Positions 36,901-43,500 of a stretch of 64,000 nt of DNA are shown here, piece by piece (the stretch's first letter is position 1; each line of letters begins with the position of its first letter). The DNA comes from Calliphora vicina. Taxonomy: Eukaryota > Arthropoda > Insecta > Diptera > Calliphoridae. The translations under genes were made by a program, and so were the position numbers. The DNA lies in NCBI RefSeq assembly GCF_958450345.1, contig NC_088782.1, positions 118,964,046 to 119,028,045 of the forward strand. The letters are read 5' to 3'. Below the pieces are notes generated by a model. The model had not been told where the DNA came from. It did no database searches and saw nothing but the letters and a program-made list of their open reading frames with translations.

Positions 36901-37069
36901 ATTTATGTTAACTTTCTTACTTTTTCTATTTTCACAGACCACAGAGAATACGGCACAGATTTTAATGGCCGCCGGCTATGAGTGTGAATGTCGTGGCTTG
37001 ACTTACGTTAAAGGCAAAGGAAATCTAGTCACTTATTTTGTAAAGACACCATTTGATGGAAAATTATAA
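3734..37069 (+). CDS. Ac76E: Adenylyl cyclase, Ac76E-like (type 2/4/7 class), 5'-partial, 17 coding exons
   Basis: A membrane adenylyl cyclase that converts ATP to cAMP at the plasma membrane. Exons: 3734-3928, 4187-4414, 8712-8839, 14415-14573, 18362-18494, 22658-23450, 26453-26548, 26713-26831, 30447-30673, 30730-30937, 31005-31300, 31364-31526, 31590-31802, 31870-31974, 32168-32185 (microexon, less certain), 36619-36861, 36938-37069. All have GT-AG borders and compatible phases, and they sum to 1151 residues plus stop. C1a carries both metal aspartates (YADIVNF, LGDCYYC). C2a keeps the adenine lysine and aspartate (EKIKTI, QYDIW), the Asn/Arg pair (NTVNVASR) and the VKGKG lysine. GLNHGPVIAGVIGAQKPQYD and WGADRPFANI match mammalian types 2/4/7 better than types 1, 3, 5, 8 or 9, so I choose Ac76E over rutabaga, Ac78C, Ac3 or Ac13E. 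The N-terminus and most of the first membrane block lie upstream of the window. Confidence 0.9.
4187..4414 (+). CDS. Ac76E: Ac76E window exon 2: start of C1a catalytic domain
   Basis: Phase 0 to 0, 76 codons, after a 258-nt intron. It encodes FHELHVQRHNNVSILYADIV, with the first metal-binding aspartate, and the following LNDLFGRFDQIAQ helix. It ends at CAG|GTGAGT, directly before the 35-bp satellite intron. Confidence 0.95.
4438..8512. repeat. 35-bp palindromic satellite filling cyclase intron 2
   Basis: About 115 near-identical 35-bp units. Each unit is close to a perfect dyad: GAAGAC and GTCTTC form the outer arms, and TTTTCTATAAGAAAA is the core. Three spacer variants between dyads (CTTCTGTGGAAG, CTTCTTGGGAAG, CTTCCAAAGAAG) occur in blocks. 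The block order TTGGG then one CCAAAG then TGTGG recurs about 1.76 kb apart. The satellite occupies almost the whole intron, apart from roughly 25 bp at the donor side and 200 bp at the acceptor side. Confidence 0.97.
8513..8645. repeat. 11-bp satellite, inverted orientation
   Basis: About 12 copies of TAGTTCTGTTC, the reverse complement of the GAACAGAACTA unit seen at 1-2795 and 32494-35123. The array abuts the 35-bp satellite at an AACTAGTT palindrome and ends about 65 bp before the next cyclase exon. Confidence 0.95.
8712..8839 (+). CDS. Ac76E: Ac76E window exon 3: C1a, second metal-binding region
   Basis: Begins after TTTCAAAG and ends ATCAA|GTAAGT in phase 2. It encodes [20 protein letters not shown], with the second metal aspartate in LGDCYYC, then the NCVNMGLQMIDAI helix. 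Confidence 0.93.
8840..10540 (+). other. Ac76E: Intron 3, left part; AT-rich with loose GTAC-hairpin words
   Basis: No exon found. Between about 9820 and 10140 scattered words such as AAGTACTTTTTTGGTAC and GAAAAAGTACC occur. They resemble the units of the arrays in introns 4 and 5 but are not yet in tandem. The rest is plain AT-rich sequence. Confidence 0.55.
10541..13873 (-). mobile_element. Helentron/DINE-like element with expanded interior
   Basis: The left end reads ATTCGACTGTGACGAAT then TTGTATACCC, the reverse complement of the hairpin end of the elements at 35246 and 63042. The right end contains CAACAGACAGACGGACATGG, AATGGAATGACAAACTTATA and GAAGGGTATAC, matching the other end of those copies in reverse. 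Element ends are approximate. The interior is replaced by about 3 kb of simple tandem repeat (separate entry). Family assignment rests on the subterminal inverted GGGTATA words and the hairpin near one end, so it is an inference. Confidence 0.7.
10605..13615. repeat. Degenerate TTTTTGGTGAAAAA tandem array inside the element
   Basis: About 3 kb made of variable-spacing copies of TTTTTGGTGAAAAA with side words such as GATAAAATCGATGTAGTCGC. Longer sub-blocks of 250-350 bp recur several times. Long minus-strand reading frames here (for example 12114-12950) are low-complexity Phe/Lys/Ser/Pro translations of the repeat and are not considered genes. Confidence 0.9.
13874..14414 (+). other. Ac76E: Intron 3, right part
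   Basis: AT-rich sequence with no recognised feature, ending in a pyrimidine-rich tract and CCGCAG at the exon 4 acceptor. Confidence 0.5.
14415..14573 (+). CDS. Ac76E: Ac76E window exon 4: C1a core
   Basis: Phase 2 to 2. It encodes HVREATGINVDMRIGIHTGN and VLCGVLGLRKWQFDVWSDDV, the most conserved stretch of cyclase C1a, ending NHMESGGVAG. The donor is GG|GTAAGT. Confidence 0.95.
14942..16170. repeat. GTAC hairpin array, about 24-bp unit, in intron 4
   Basis: About 50 copies of GGTACTTTTTTGAAAAAGTA-type units. Each is a dyad: GTACTTTTT followed by AAAAAGTAC. Copies vary by small indels. Open frames on both strands here (for example 15218-16078 minus) are repeat translations only. Confidence 0.95.
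16490..17790. repeat. Longer-unit GTAC array with an 800-bp direct duplication, intron 4
   Basis: Units of roughly 100-150 bp contain AATTCGTGCTTTGGTAC, the palindrome GTACTTTTTCAAAAAAGTAC and CTAAAATATTGTATTTTGAT. The segment at 16688-16870 recurs at 17488-17670 with an identical translation, so a block was duplicated at an offset of exactly 800 bp. Confidence 0.93.
17791..18361 (+). other. Ac76E: Intron 4, right end
   Basis: Two decayed GTAC units to about 17880, then AT-rich sequence with no recognised feature. It ends in TTTGTTCTAG at the exon 5 acceptor. Confidence 0.5.
18362..18494 (+). CDS. Ac76E: Ac76E window exon 5: end of C1a
   Basis: Phase 2 to 0. It encodes RVHITKQTLQFLNDKFEVEE and then DHKIETYLIIPPK, the end of the catalytic C1a fold. 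The donor is AAG|GTAAGT. GTAC-palindrome arrays lie on both sides of this 133-nt exon. Confidence 0.93.
18590..22280. repeat. GTAC palindrome array, long units, intron 5
   Basis: About 3.7 kb in which GTACTTTTT...AAAAAGTAC dyads recur every 60-200 bp, separated by AT-rich spacers (AACTTTAGTACTTTTCTC, AAAATGCAGTATTTT). Spacer families are themselves duplicated: 20215-20440 resembles 20860-21090 (about 650 bp apart), and ATTTGCATTTTGGTAC repeats about every 120 bp after 21520. Confidence 0.92.
22658..23450 (+). CDS. Ac76E: Ac76E window exon 6: C1b, low-complexity insert
   Basis: Phase 0 to 1, 264 codons, the largest exon. It starts AAACCCACC (KPTYITHIVPRITEI) after CCATTTAG. Most of it is Asn/Ser/Thr/Ala-rich low-complexity sequence with an acidic patch (KEEEDEDTVELRN). 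It ends in a basic SRRKLSVQ segment. This is the poorly conserved C1b regulatory region, much longer than in mammalian type 2 cyclase. The donor is CAAG|GTAAGA. Confidence 0.9.
23455..26370. repeat. About 41-bp two-palindrome satellite, forward orientation, intron 6
   Basis: About 70 copies of a unit built from AAAATCCCAC, the perfect palindrome TGTCTTTAAAGACA, GCAACA and the dyad TTTTCTATAAGAAAA. Divergence between copies is moderate. The intron 8 array at 27770-30225 is the exact reverse-complement consensus of this one. Confidence 0.96.
26453..26548 (+). CDS. Ac76E: Ac76E window exon 7: C1b
   Basis: Phase 1 to 1, 96 nt, so removing it would keep the frame. It encodes GLMSFADRRRSSGAFMERKM and SIHTNESFRSHG. 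The acceptor is TTTACCAG and the donor GGAG|GTAAGT. It lies between the two inverted satellite arrays. Confidence 0.9.
26713..26831 (+). CDS. Ac76E: Ac76E window exon 8: C1b with PFAHL-like motif
   Basis: Phase 1 to 0, 119 nt. It encodes SKMTKYVECWGADRPFANIA. The mammalian type 2 equivalent contains PFAHL, a reported G-beta-gamma contact, and the fly reads PFANI. The donor is GCT|GTAAGT. Confidence 0.92.
26832..27760 (+). other. Ac76E: Intron 8, left part
   Basis: AT-rich sequence without recognisable repeats or coding sequence. The 26736-27044 minus-strand open frame overlaps exon 8 and is a shadow. Confidence 0.5.
27770..30225. repeat. About 41-bp two-palindrome satellite, inverted orientation, intron 8
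   Basis: About 60 copies of CTTATAGAAAATGTTGCTG, TGTCTTTAAAGACA and GTGGGATTTT, the reverse complement of the intron 6 unit. Local short duplications are present. The array ends about 220 bp before exon 9. Confidence 0.96.
30447..30673 (+). CDS. Ac76E: Ac76E window exon 9: entry to second membrane block
   Basis: Phase 0 to 2. It encodes a cytoplasmic segment (NCFGPPTELRPLTMWYRNTP), then YDLICAFLLFISIALVQLIV, the first helix of the second membrane block. The acceptor is TCCTGCAG and the donor GT|GTAAGT. Confidence 0.92.
30730..30937 (+). CDS. Ac76E: Ac76E window exon 10: second membrane block helices
   Basis: Phase 2 to 0. Two hydrophobic helices are encoded, LLGSLAATFISLGLFLYLS and RLAIFVIANILISACAVFSV, separated by a polar loop. 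The donor GTG|GTGGGT is weaker than its neighbours but keeps the frame into INFTTD. Confidence 0.88.
31005..31300 (+). CDS. Ac76E: Ac76E window exon 11: extracellular loop and helices
   Basis: Phase 0 to 2. It encodes a polar loop with candidate N-glycosylation sites (NFT, NLT, NSS, NDS), then hydrophobic helices MFLFCCAISLATISAFL and LFTMFVALICQIIILHY. The donor is GAGTG|GTAAGT. Confidence 0.9.
31364..31526 (+). CDS. Ac76E: Ac76E window exon 12: last helix and linker to C2
   Basis: Phase 2 to 0. It encodes KGFLLLLLVIAVLHTLDRQG and the charged linker LKVEQEEVETMRGINK that precedes C2a. The donor is AAG|GTATGA. Confidence 0.92.
31590..31802 (+). CDS. Ac76E: Ac76E window exon 13: start of C2a
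   Basis: Phase 0 to 0. It encodes LLENILPAHVATHFL, the SYSCVAVMFASIPNYKEFY strand, and VNKQGLECLRLLNEIICDFD. These match the mammalian type 2 C2a start closely. Confidence 0.95.
31870..31974 (+). CDS. Ac76E: Ac76E window exon 14: C2a, adenine-binding lysine
   Basis: Phase 0 to 0. It encodes KPKFSGIEKIKTIASTYMCA and GLRPGKEEGAT. The second Lys of EKIKTI is the conserved C2 lysine that contacts adenine. The donor is ACC|GTAAGT. Confidence 0.93.
32168..32185 (+). CDS. Ac76E: Candidate 18-nt microexon (LMRNFA)
   Basis: CTAATGCGTAACTTTGCG is bracketed by CAAGCAG and a consensus donor GTAAGT, is exactly six codons, and sits in phase 0 between two phase-0 exons. It would insert LMRNFA between EEGAT and DEKRTEEHN. 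A pyrimidine tract lies 35-50 nt upstream, but the sequence next to the AG is purine-rich, so the acceptor is weak. Use may be alternative. Confidence 0.5.
32250..32350. repeat. Isolated diverged copies of the TTTTCTATAAGAAAA repeat
   Basis: ATTCCACTAGCTTTAAAATT followed by TTTTCTATAAGAAAA at about 32324 resembles a worn unit of the satellites in introns 6 and 8. It suggests the family was dispersed as short copies before or besides array growth. Confidence 0.6.
32494..35123. repeat. 11-bp satellite array (unit GAACAGAACTA), forward
   Basis: About 2.6 kb of GAACAGAACTA copies, nearly perfect from about 32800 to 34760. Mixed GAACTGAACTA variants lie at the left edge and decayed AGAATCTCAACT copies at the right. 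It has the same unit and orientation as the array at 1-2795, and both show the same kind of decayed edge. Confidence 0.97.
35124..35245. repeat. Short TTTTCTATAAGAAAA-family array, left of an inserted element
   Basis: Three or so units (AGAAAATAGAGCTG, CTTTAAGGACAG, TTTTCTATAAGAAAATA) are interrupted by the element at 35246. The array resumes at 35935. Confidence 0.8.
35246..35934 (+). mobile_element. Helentron/DINE-like non-autonomous element, copy 2
   Basis: About 690 bp. Starts TATACCCTTCACC with a nearby GAGAAGGGTATATATAAG inverted partner, and ends GGTGAAGGGTATATAAG followed by the hairpin ATTCGGC-AG-GCCGAAT (35898-35913) and AGCACTCTTTCTTG. It is about 90% alike to the copy at 63042-63715 by eye. 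A minus-strand 95-codon frame (35257-35544) is shared in part with that copy but shows no protein family I know. It lies within the last long cyclase intron. Confidence 0.85.
35935..36140. repeat. Short TTTTCTATAAGAAAA-family array, right of the element
   Basis: Four to five worn units (GCCTTTAAAAATAGCTAGAT, TTTTCTATAAGAAAATAGAG) continue the array cut by the element at 35246-35934. Confidence 0.8.
36141..36618 (+). other. Ac76E: Intron 15, right part
   Basis: AT-rich sequence with no recognised repeat. It ends in a poly(A) run and ATCCAG at the acceptor, an unusually pyrimidine-poor 3' splice site. Confidence 0.5.
36619..36861 (+). CDS. Ac76E: Ac76E window exon 16: C2a catalytic core
   Basis: Phase 0 to 0. 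It encodes NVVILVEFAIALMSILDSIN, GLNHGPVIAGVIGAQKPQYD and IWSNTVNVASRMDSCGV. The adenine-contacting Asp (YDIW) and the transition-state Asn and Arg (NTVNVASR) are intact. Ser replaces the usual Gly in IWGNT. Confidence 0.96.
36938..37069 (+). CDS. Ac76E: Ac76E window exon 17: C2a end and stop
   Basis: Phase 0. It encodes TTENTAQILMAAGYECECRG and VKGKGNLVTYFVKTPFDGKL, then TAA at 37067-37069. The VKGKG lysine that contacts the gamma phosphate is present, and the tail is short. Confidence 0.96.
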   Translation, partial: TTENTAQILMAAGYECECRGLTYVKGKGNLVTYFVKTPFDGKL

Positions 37070-37209
37070 TAATTTTAAGCTTTAAACCATAAGTAAATCA
37101 TATTTATTGCCTGTTAAATACTTGTTTAAAGTATTTGGCTGAAAAAAAGAAGAAAATAATCTATGAACAACGTTTAAACAAAAAGAAAAATATGTAACAA
37201 CATAATTGT

Positions 37210-37379
37210 GGTATTCACACGGTCTGCTATTAGTCATATTGTCATAATGTCCTAATAGATTATAATAGTCTTATTAGTTTAGAATTTTTTTGTTTGAAAC
37301 ACAACAAAACTTTGATTAAACTATCATAATATATTAGGACATTATGACATTATACCAAATAGTAGACCGTGTGAATACC
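37210..37379. mobile_element. 170-bp MITE in the presumed 3' UTR of Ac76E
   Basis: Terminal inverted repeats start GGTATTCACACGGTCTGC on the left; the right end, in reverse complement, starts GGTATTCACACGGTCTAC. Inner arms share TCATAATGTCCTAATA. No target duplication is obvious. The element lies 140 bp after the cyclase stop. Confidence 0.8.
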
Positions 37380-37624
37380 CCAAATATATATTGTAATATG
37401 AATAATTTATATTATACCTATATTTATTAGCCAGAATAATGCATATTTAGAATATTATATAACGAATCGAATTATCTTTCTCCTCTCCTACTACACACTA
37501 AGATGAACAAAAAAAAAACCAACCATTTCAATTATCCTAAGCATTTAACTTATTTAAAGAAATCAAAAGATATTTAAGAAAAAAAACCAAGAAAATTCTA
37601 AGAATATTAACAGATATTAAAAGG

Positions 37625-37630
37625 AATAAA
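37625..37630 (+). promoter_or_regulatory. Ac76E: Candidate polyadenylation signal AATAAA for Ac76E
   Basis: Canonical hexamer about 555 nt after the stop and just before a new repeat array starts. If used, the MITE at 37210-37379 is part of the mature 3' UTR. No transcript evidence is available here. Confidence 0.4.
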
Positions 37631-37639
37631 ATATTAAAG

Positions 37640-39800
37640 CAAAAACTTAAAAGAAAAATCTTTAAGGAGACAACATTTGCTATACGAAAATCCTACTGTT
37701 TTTAAAGTTTGCACAATTTTCTATAAGAAAATCTAATTATTTTAAATACAGCCTGAATTTCTATAAGAAAATTCCACTATTTCCATAAGGAAATCCCAAT
37801 GGGTTGCTGCTTTTATAGAAAAAATTTGCTCTCTTTAAAGGCAGCTCGATTTTCTTATAGAAAATCTTGCTGTATTTAAAGGCAGCTCTGTTTTCTTATA
37901 GAAAATCTTGCTGTATTTAAAGACAGCTCTATTTTCTTATAGAAAATCTAGCTCTCTTTAAAGGTAGCTTACTTTTCTTATAGTAAATATTGCTGCCTTT
38001 AAAGGCAGCTCTATTTTCTTATAGAAAATCCGGATGTCTTTAAAGTTTGTTATATTTTCTTATAGAAAATCCTGATGTCTTTAAAGGCAGCTCAATTTTC
38101 ACAGCTGTTTTTAAAGGCAGCTCTATTTTCTTATTGAAAATCGTAGTCATTAAAAGCAGCTCTATTTTTGTCTAGAAAATACTGATGTCTTTAAAGTTTG
38201 TTTTATTTTCTTATATAAAATATTGCTGTCTTTAAAGGCAGCTCTATTTTCTTATTGAAAATCTTGCTGTTTTTAAAGTTTGTTATATTTTCTTATAAAA
38301 AATCTTGCTGTCTTTAAAACTTGTTCTATTTACTTATAGAAAATCTAGCTGCTTTTAAAAGCTGCTTTATTTTCTTATAGAAAATCTTGCTGTATTTAAA
38401 GACTGCTCTATTTTCTTATAGACAATCTAGCTCTCTTTAAAGGCAGCTTACTTGTCTTATAGAAAATATTGCTGTCTTTAAAAGCAGCTCTATTTTCTTA
38501 TAGAAAATCCTGATGTCTGTAAAGTTTGTTATATTTTCTTATATAAAATCTTGCTGTCTGTAAAGGCAGCTATATTTTCTTATAGAAAATCTTGCTGTCT
38601 TTAAAGCTTGTTCTATTTACTTATAGAAAATCTAGCTGCTTTTAAAAGCTGCTCTATTTTCTTATAGAAAATCCTGCTGTTTTTAAAGTTAGCTCTATTT
38701 TCTTATAGATAATCCTAATGTCTTTAAACTTTGTTCCTTTTCCTTATATAAATCTAGCTGTCTTTAAAGTCAGCTCTTTTTTGTTATAGAAAATCTTGCT
38801 ATTTTTAAAGGCAGCTATATTTTCTTATAAAAAATCTTTCTGTCTTTAAAGGCAGCTCAATTTTCATATCAAAATTGTGTCTGTTTTTAAATGCAGCTCT
38901 ATTTACTTATAGAAAATCCAGATGGCTTTAATGTTTGTTCTATTTTCTTATAGAAAATCTTGATGTATTTAAAGCTTTAAGTTTCTTATGGAAAATCTGG
39001 CTGTCTTTAAAGGCAGCTCTATTTCCTTATAGCAAATATTACAGTCTTTAACGGCAGCCCTATTTTCTTATAGAAAATCTTGATGTCGTTAAAGGCAGCT
39101 CTATTTGCTTATAGAAAATCCTGATATCTTTAAAGTCAGCTCGATTTTCTTACATAAAATCTTGGTGTCTTTAAAGACGACTCTATTTTCTTATAGAAAA
39201 TCTTGCTGTCTTTAAAGGCAGCTCTATTTTCTTATAGAAAATTCTATTGTCTTTAAAACTAGTTCTTTTTTCTTATACAAAATCTTGCTCTCTGTAAGCC
39301 AGCTCTATTTTCTTTTTGAAACTTCTGATGTTTTTAAAGTTTGTTCTAGTTTATTATAGAAAATCGTGATGTCGTTAAAGGCAGCTCTGTTTTCTTAAAA
39401 AAATCCTGATGTCTTTAAAGTTTGCTTTTTTTTCTTATAGAAAATCCTGATGTCTTTAAAGTCTGTTTGATTTTCTTATAGAAAATCTAGCTATTTTTAA
39501 AGGCAGCTATATTTTCTTATACAAAATCTTGGCTTTAAATTTTCTTCTATTTTCTTATAGAAAATCCTAATGTCTTTAAAGTTTGTTCTATTTTCTTATA
39601 GAAAATCCTAATTTCTTTAAAAACAGACACAAGTTCTATAAAAAAAACTTCAACTGTCTTTAATATTGGCACAATTTTTTAAAAGATAATTCAACTGTCT
39701 TTACCCTCATGTATATAGAAAATTTAGTTGTTTTCAGAGGAAAAATTTTGCTGGTTTTTAAAAAGTTCAATCCAATTTAAAGAAAAGCAAATCTTGCTGT
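37640..39800. repeat. About 40-bp TTTTCTTATAGAAAA satellite downstream of Ac76E
   Basis: About 50 diverged units of TTTTCTTATAGAAAATC, TTGCTGTCTTTAAAGGCAGC and TCTA, mostly in the same orientation as the intron 8 array. More divergent than the intronic arrays. Ends near 39800. Confidence 0.93.
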
Positions 39801-40580
39801 TTTCCTTTTAATATCTAATTTTAGTTGTTTACAATACACAAAACTTTTGTTTTTAACAAATAATAAATTTTTTAACATTAAACAAAAACCTTAATGTTTC
39901 CTATTATCTCTATAAGCTGTATTGTTTAAACTTTTTCCCAACCATAAAATTTAATTGTTCATTTTGTTTGTTGCCCATTACTTGTTATCATCGTCATTAT
40001 TGTTAAAAGTTTTATTTGTTTGTTTTTAATATAATTTATTTAATATTTGTTTAACCTTAAGCCATAAATACCAGAAAGTGGTTTTTTGAAAGGTCCTGTT
40101 TAACAGGCATTTTTTTGTTGCTGCCATACAAAAATCCCCCAACATTGTTAAAAGTGTTTTAGCTTTAGGCCTTTTTTTTAAGTTTAGTTGCTGCTTTGTT
40201 ATTTTATATTAAACAAAACAATAAGCTGCTTTGTTTTCTATTATTTATCTTAGTTAAATCTATAAATTATGCTTTTGTTAAACCCCCCTGAAAAAAAAAA
40301 TACCTCAAAGTTTTCTCTTTCTCTCTCTTGGATTTTGTAAAATTAAATATTTAAAAATACTAACAGAAATTAAAATGAAATAAATTCTATTTTAAACTAT
40401 TTTTTTATACTAAATTTGTTATTAATGACTTTATTTAGGATAATTTTTATTTTTTTAATTAATATTTATGTATGTGTTTTTTTTATAAATAAATAAATGC
40501 ACAAAAAATGAAACTAATCTACCGAAATTTTAGAAAAAATATAAATAAATCGGAAACAAATTCAATAACAATATTTACAG
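39801..40580. other. AT-rich intergenic sequence
   Basis: No coding sequence, RNA gene or ordered repeat was recognised. Confidence 0.5.
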
Positions 40581-43500
40581 TCTTTTAGTTTTCGAGTTAT
40601 AACTAATTTAATAAAACTTTTTCACTTTCAGAACAGTTTTTCAAGATTCAATTTGAAATATCTCTTTTTAGTTATAGCTACGGTGTAAAAGTTTTATATT
40701 TATTCAAAAGAAGACTTTAAAATCTTTCAACTAAAGAAAAAATCATGGCAAATGCTTATTTAATTTTGCAGTTATTTAGTTTTGAAAAAACGTTTGACAA
40801 CGTCATAAAATTCTAGATGTGCAAAATTTTAATATCACATTTTTGTTTAAAACTTGCTGTATTTTATAGCTATGGTCACCATATTTGGTTTATTTATAGA
40901 AAAAGATATCGCCGATAAAATGCCATGATTAAAATTGAAAAAGGCTTACAACCTTAGATTTTATAAGCGTTTAAACCAAAAACTCCCATATTTCCTTAAG
41001 TGGGCGTGGCATAGGGCAAAAAAATTGTATGTCATATGAAAGTCCACTTCCAAATCTATAAGATGGCGAAAACTATAATCTGGTAGCTGTTTTAGTTTTC
41101 CAGTTATTACGTGTGGAAGAAAATTTGTTAGCGTCATAAAATTCTTGTTGTGCAAAATTTTAATATCACATTTTTGTTTAAAACATGCTGGATTTTATAG
41201 CTATGGTCACCATATTCGGTTTATTTATAGAAAAAGATATCGTGGATAAAATGCCATCATTAAAATTTTAAAAGGTCTACAACCTTAGATTTTATAAGCG
41301 TTTAAACCAAAAACGCCCATATTTCCCCAAGTGGGCGTGGCTATGTAAGAAAAAATTGTAGATCATATGAAAGCCCACTTCCAAATCTATCAGATGGCGA
41401 AAACTATAATCTGATAGCTGTCTTAGTTTTCTAGTTACTACGTGTGCAAGAAAATTTGTTATGCGACATTTACCTTCTGCATGATTATGTTCTCCTAGTA
41501 CTTGACCAAATTTGAATTTTTGAAAATAATTTTTTAGTGGCATAATTTAATATTTAGAAAATTGCTTATATCTCTAACAGATTAAGGTCAATCTGTATGA
41601 AATTTGAAATGTTTCTAGAAGAAGATACAAGCAACTGGGTTGGCATGACAAATTTTGTCAAAGCTTTACAATTTCGGTTTTATAAGCGTTTAAAACTTTA
41701 AATTAAAATATCTTCATAATGGGCATGACAATAGGCTTATAATTTGTGATGCAGATGGTAGACAATTTTGAACTCTATAAGATAGTGAAGAAATTGTGTA
41801 AAATAGCCACTTAGTTTACCAGTTATAACTAATTAAATAAAACTATTTCATTTTTAGAAGCGTTTTTCAAGATTCAATTTGAAATATCTCTTTTTAGACA
41901 TAGCTAGGGGGCAAAAGTTTTTCATTTATTCAAAAGAATACTTCAAAATCTTTCACCTAAAGAAAAAATCATGTTAAATGCTTATTTAATTTTGCAGTTA
42001 TAAGGTTTAGAACAAAATTTTGACTACGACACAAAATTCATGTTTCTTGTGCAAAATTTTAATATCACATTTTTGTTCACAGTTTGCAGAATTTTATAGC
42101 TAATGTCACCATATTTGGTTTATTTATAGACAAAGATATCGCCGATAAAATGCCACGATTAAAATTTCAAAAGGCTTACAACTTTAGATTTTATAAGCGT
42201 TTAAATAAAAAACGCCCATATTTCCTTAAGTGGGCGTGGCTTTGGGCAAAAAAATTGTATGTCATATGAAAGTCCACTTCCAAATCTATCAGATGGCGAA
42301 AACTATAATCTGGTAGCTGTCTTAGTATTCCAGTTATTATGTGTGCAAGAAAATTTGTTACGCGACATTTACCTTCTGCATGATTATGTTCTCCTAGTAC
42401 TTGACAAAAATTGGAATTTTTGAAAATCATTTTTTAGCGGCATAATTTTACATTTAGAAAATTGCTTATATCTCTAACAGATTACCAACTATCTATATGA
42501 AATTTGAAATGAGACTACAAAAAGATTCCGCCAACTTGGGTGGTATTAAAAATTTTGTCAAAGCTTTACAATTTCGGTTTTATAAGCGTTTAAAACTTTA
42601 AATTAATATATCTTCGTACTGGGCCTGGCAATAGGCTTAAAATTTCTAACGCAGATGGTAGACAATTTTAAACTCTAGAAGATAGTGAAGAAATTGTGTA
42701 AAATATCCACTTAGTTTTCGAGTTATAACTAATTAAATAAAACTTTTTCATTTTCAGAAGCGTTTTTCAAGATTCAATTGGAAATATCTCTTTTTAGACA
42801 TAGCTAGGGGGTAAAAGTTTTATATTTATTCAAAAGAGGACTTCAAAATCTTTCAATTAAAGAAAAAATCATGGCAAATGCTTATTTAATTTTGCAGTTA
42901 TTTAGTTTTGAAAAAACGTTTGACAGCGTCATAACATTCTTGTTGTGCAACATTTTAATATCACATTTTTGTTTAAAACTTGCTGGATTTTATAGCTATG
43001 GTCACCATATTCGGTTTATTTATAGAAAAAGATATCGTCGATAAAATGCCATCATTAAAATTTCAAAAGGTTTACAACCTTAGATTTTATAAGCGTTTAA
43101 ACCAAAAACGCCCATATTTCCTCAAGTGGGCGTGGCTTTGGAAGAAAAAATTGTCAATCAGAAGAAAGCCCACTTCCAAATCTATAAGATGGCGAAAACT
43201 ATAATCTGGTAGCTGTCTTAGTTTTCGAGTTATTACGTGTGCAAGAAAATTTGTTATGCGACATTTACCTTCTGCTTGATTATGTTCTCCTAGTACTTGA
43301 CACAAAAATTGGAATTTTTGAAAATCATTTTTTAGCGGCATAATTTAATATTTAGAAAATTGCTTATATCTCTAACAGATTAAGGACAATCTATATGAAA
43401 TTTGAAATGAGATTAGAAGAAGATTTCAGCAACTTGGTTGGTATGACAAATTTTGTCAAAGCTTCACAATTTCGGTTTTACAAGCGTTTGAAACTTTAAA

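Noticed and set aside
3734..37069. Rutabaga (type 1) or Ac78C (type 8) identity for the cyclase
   Set aside because: The NHGPVIAGVIGAQKPQYDIW and ESWGA..PFA-type C1b motifs follow the type 2/4/7 class, and there is no calmodulin-binding C1b segment like that of type 1.
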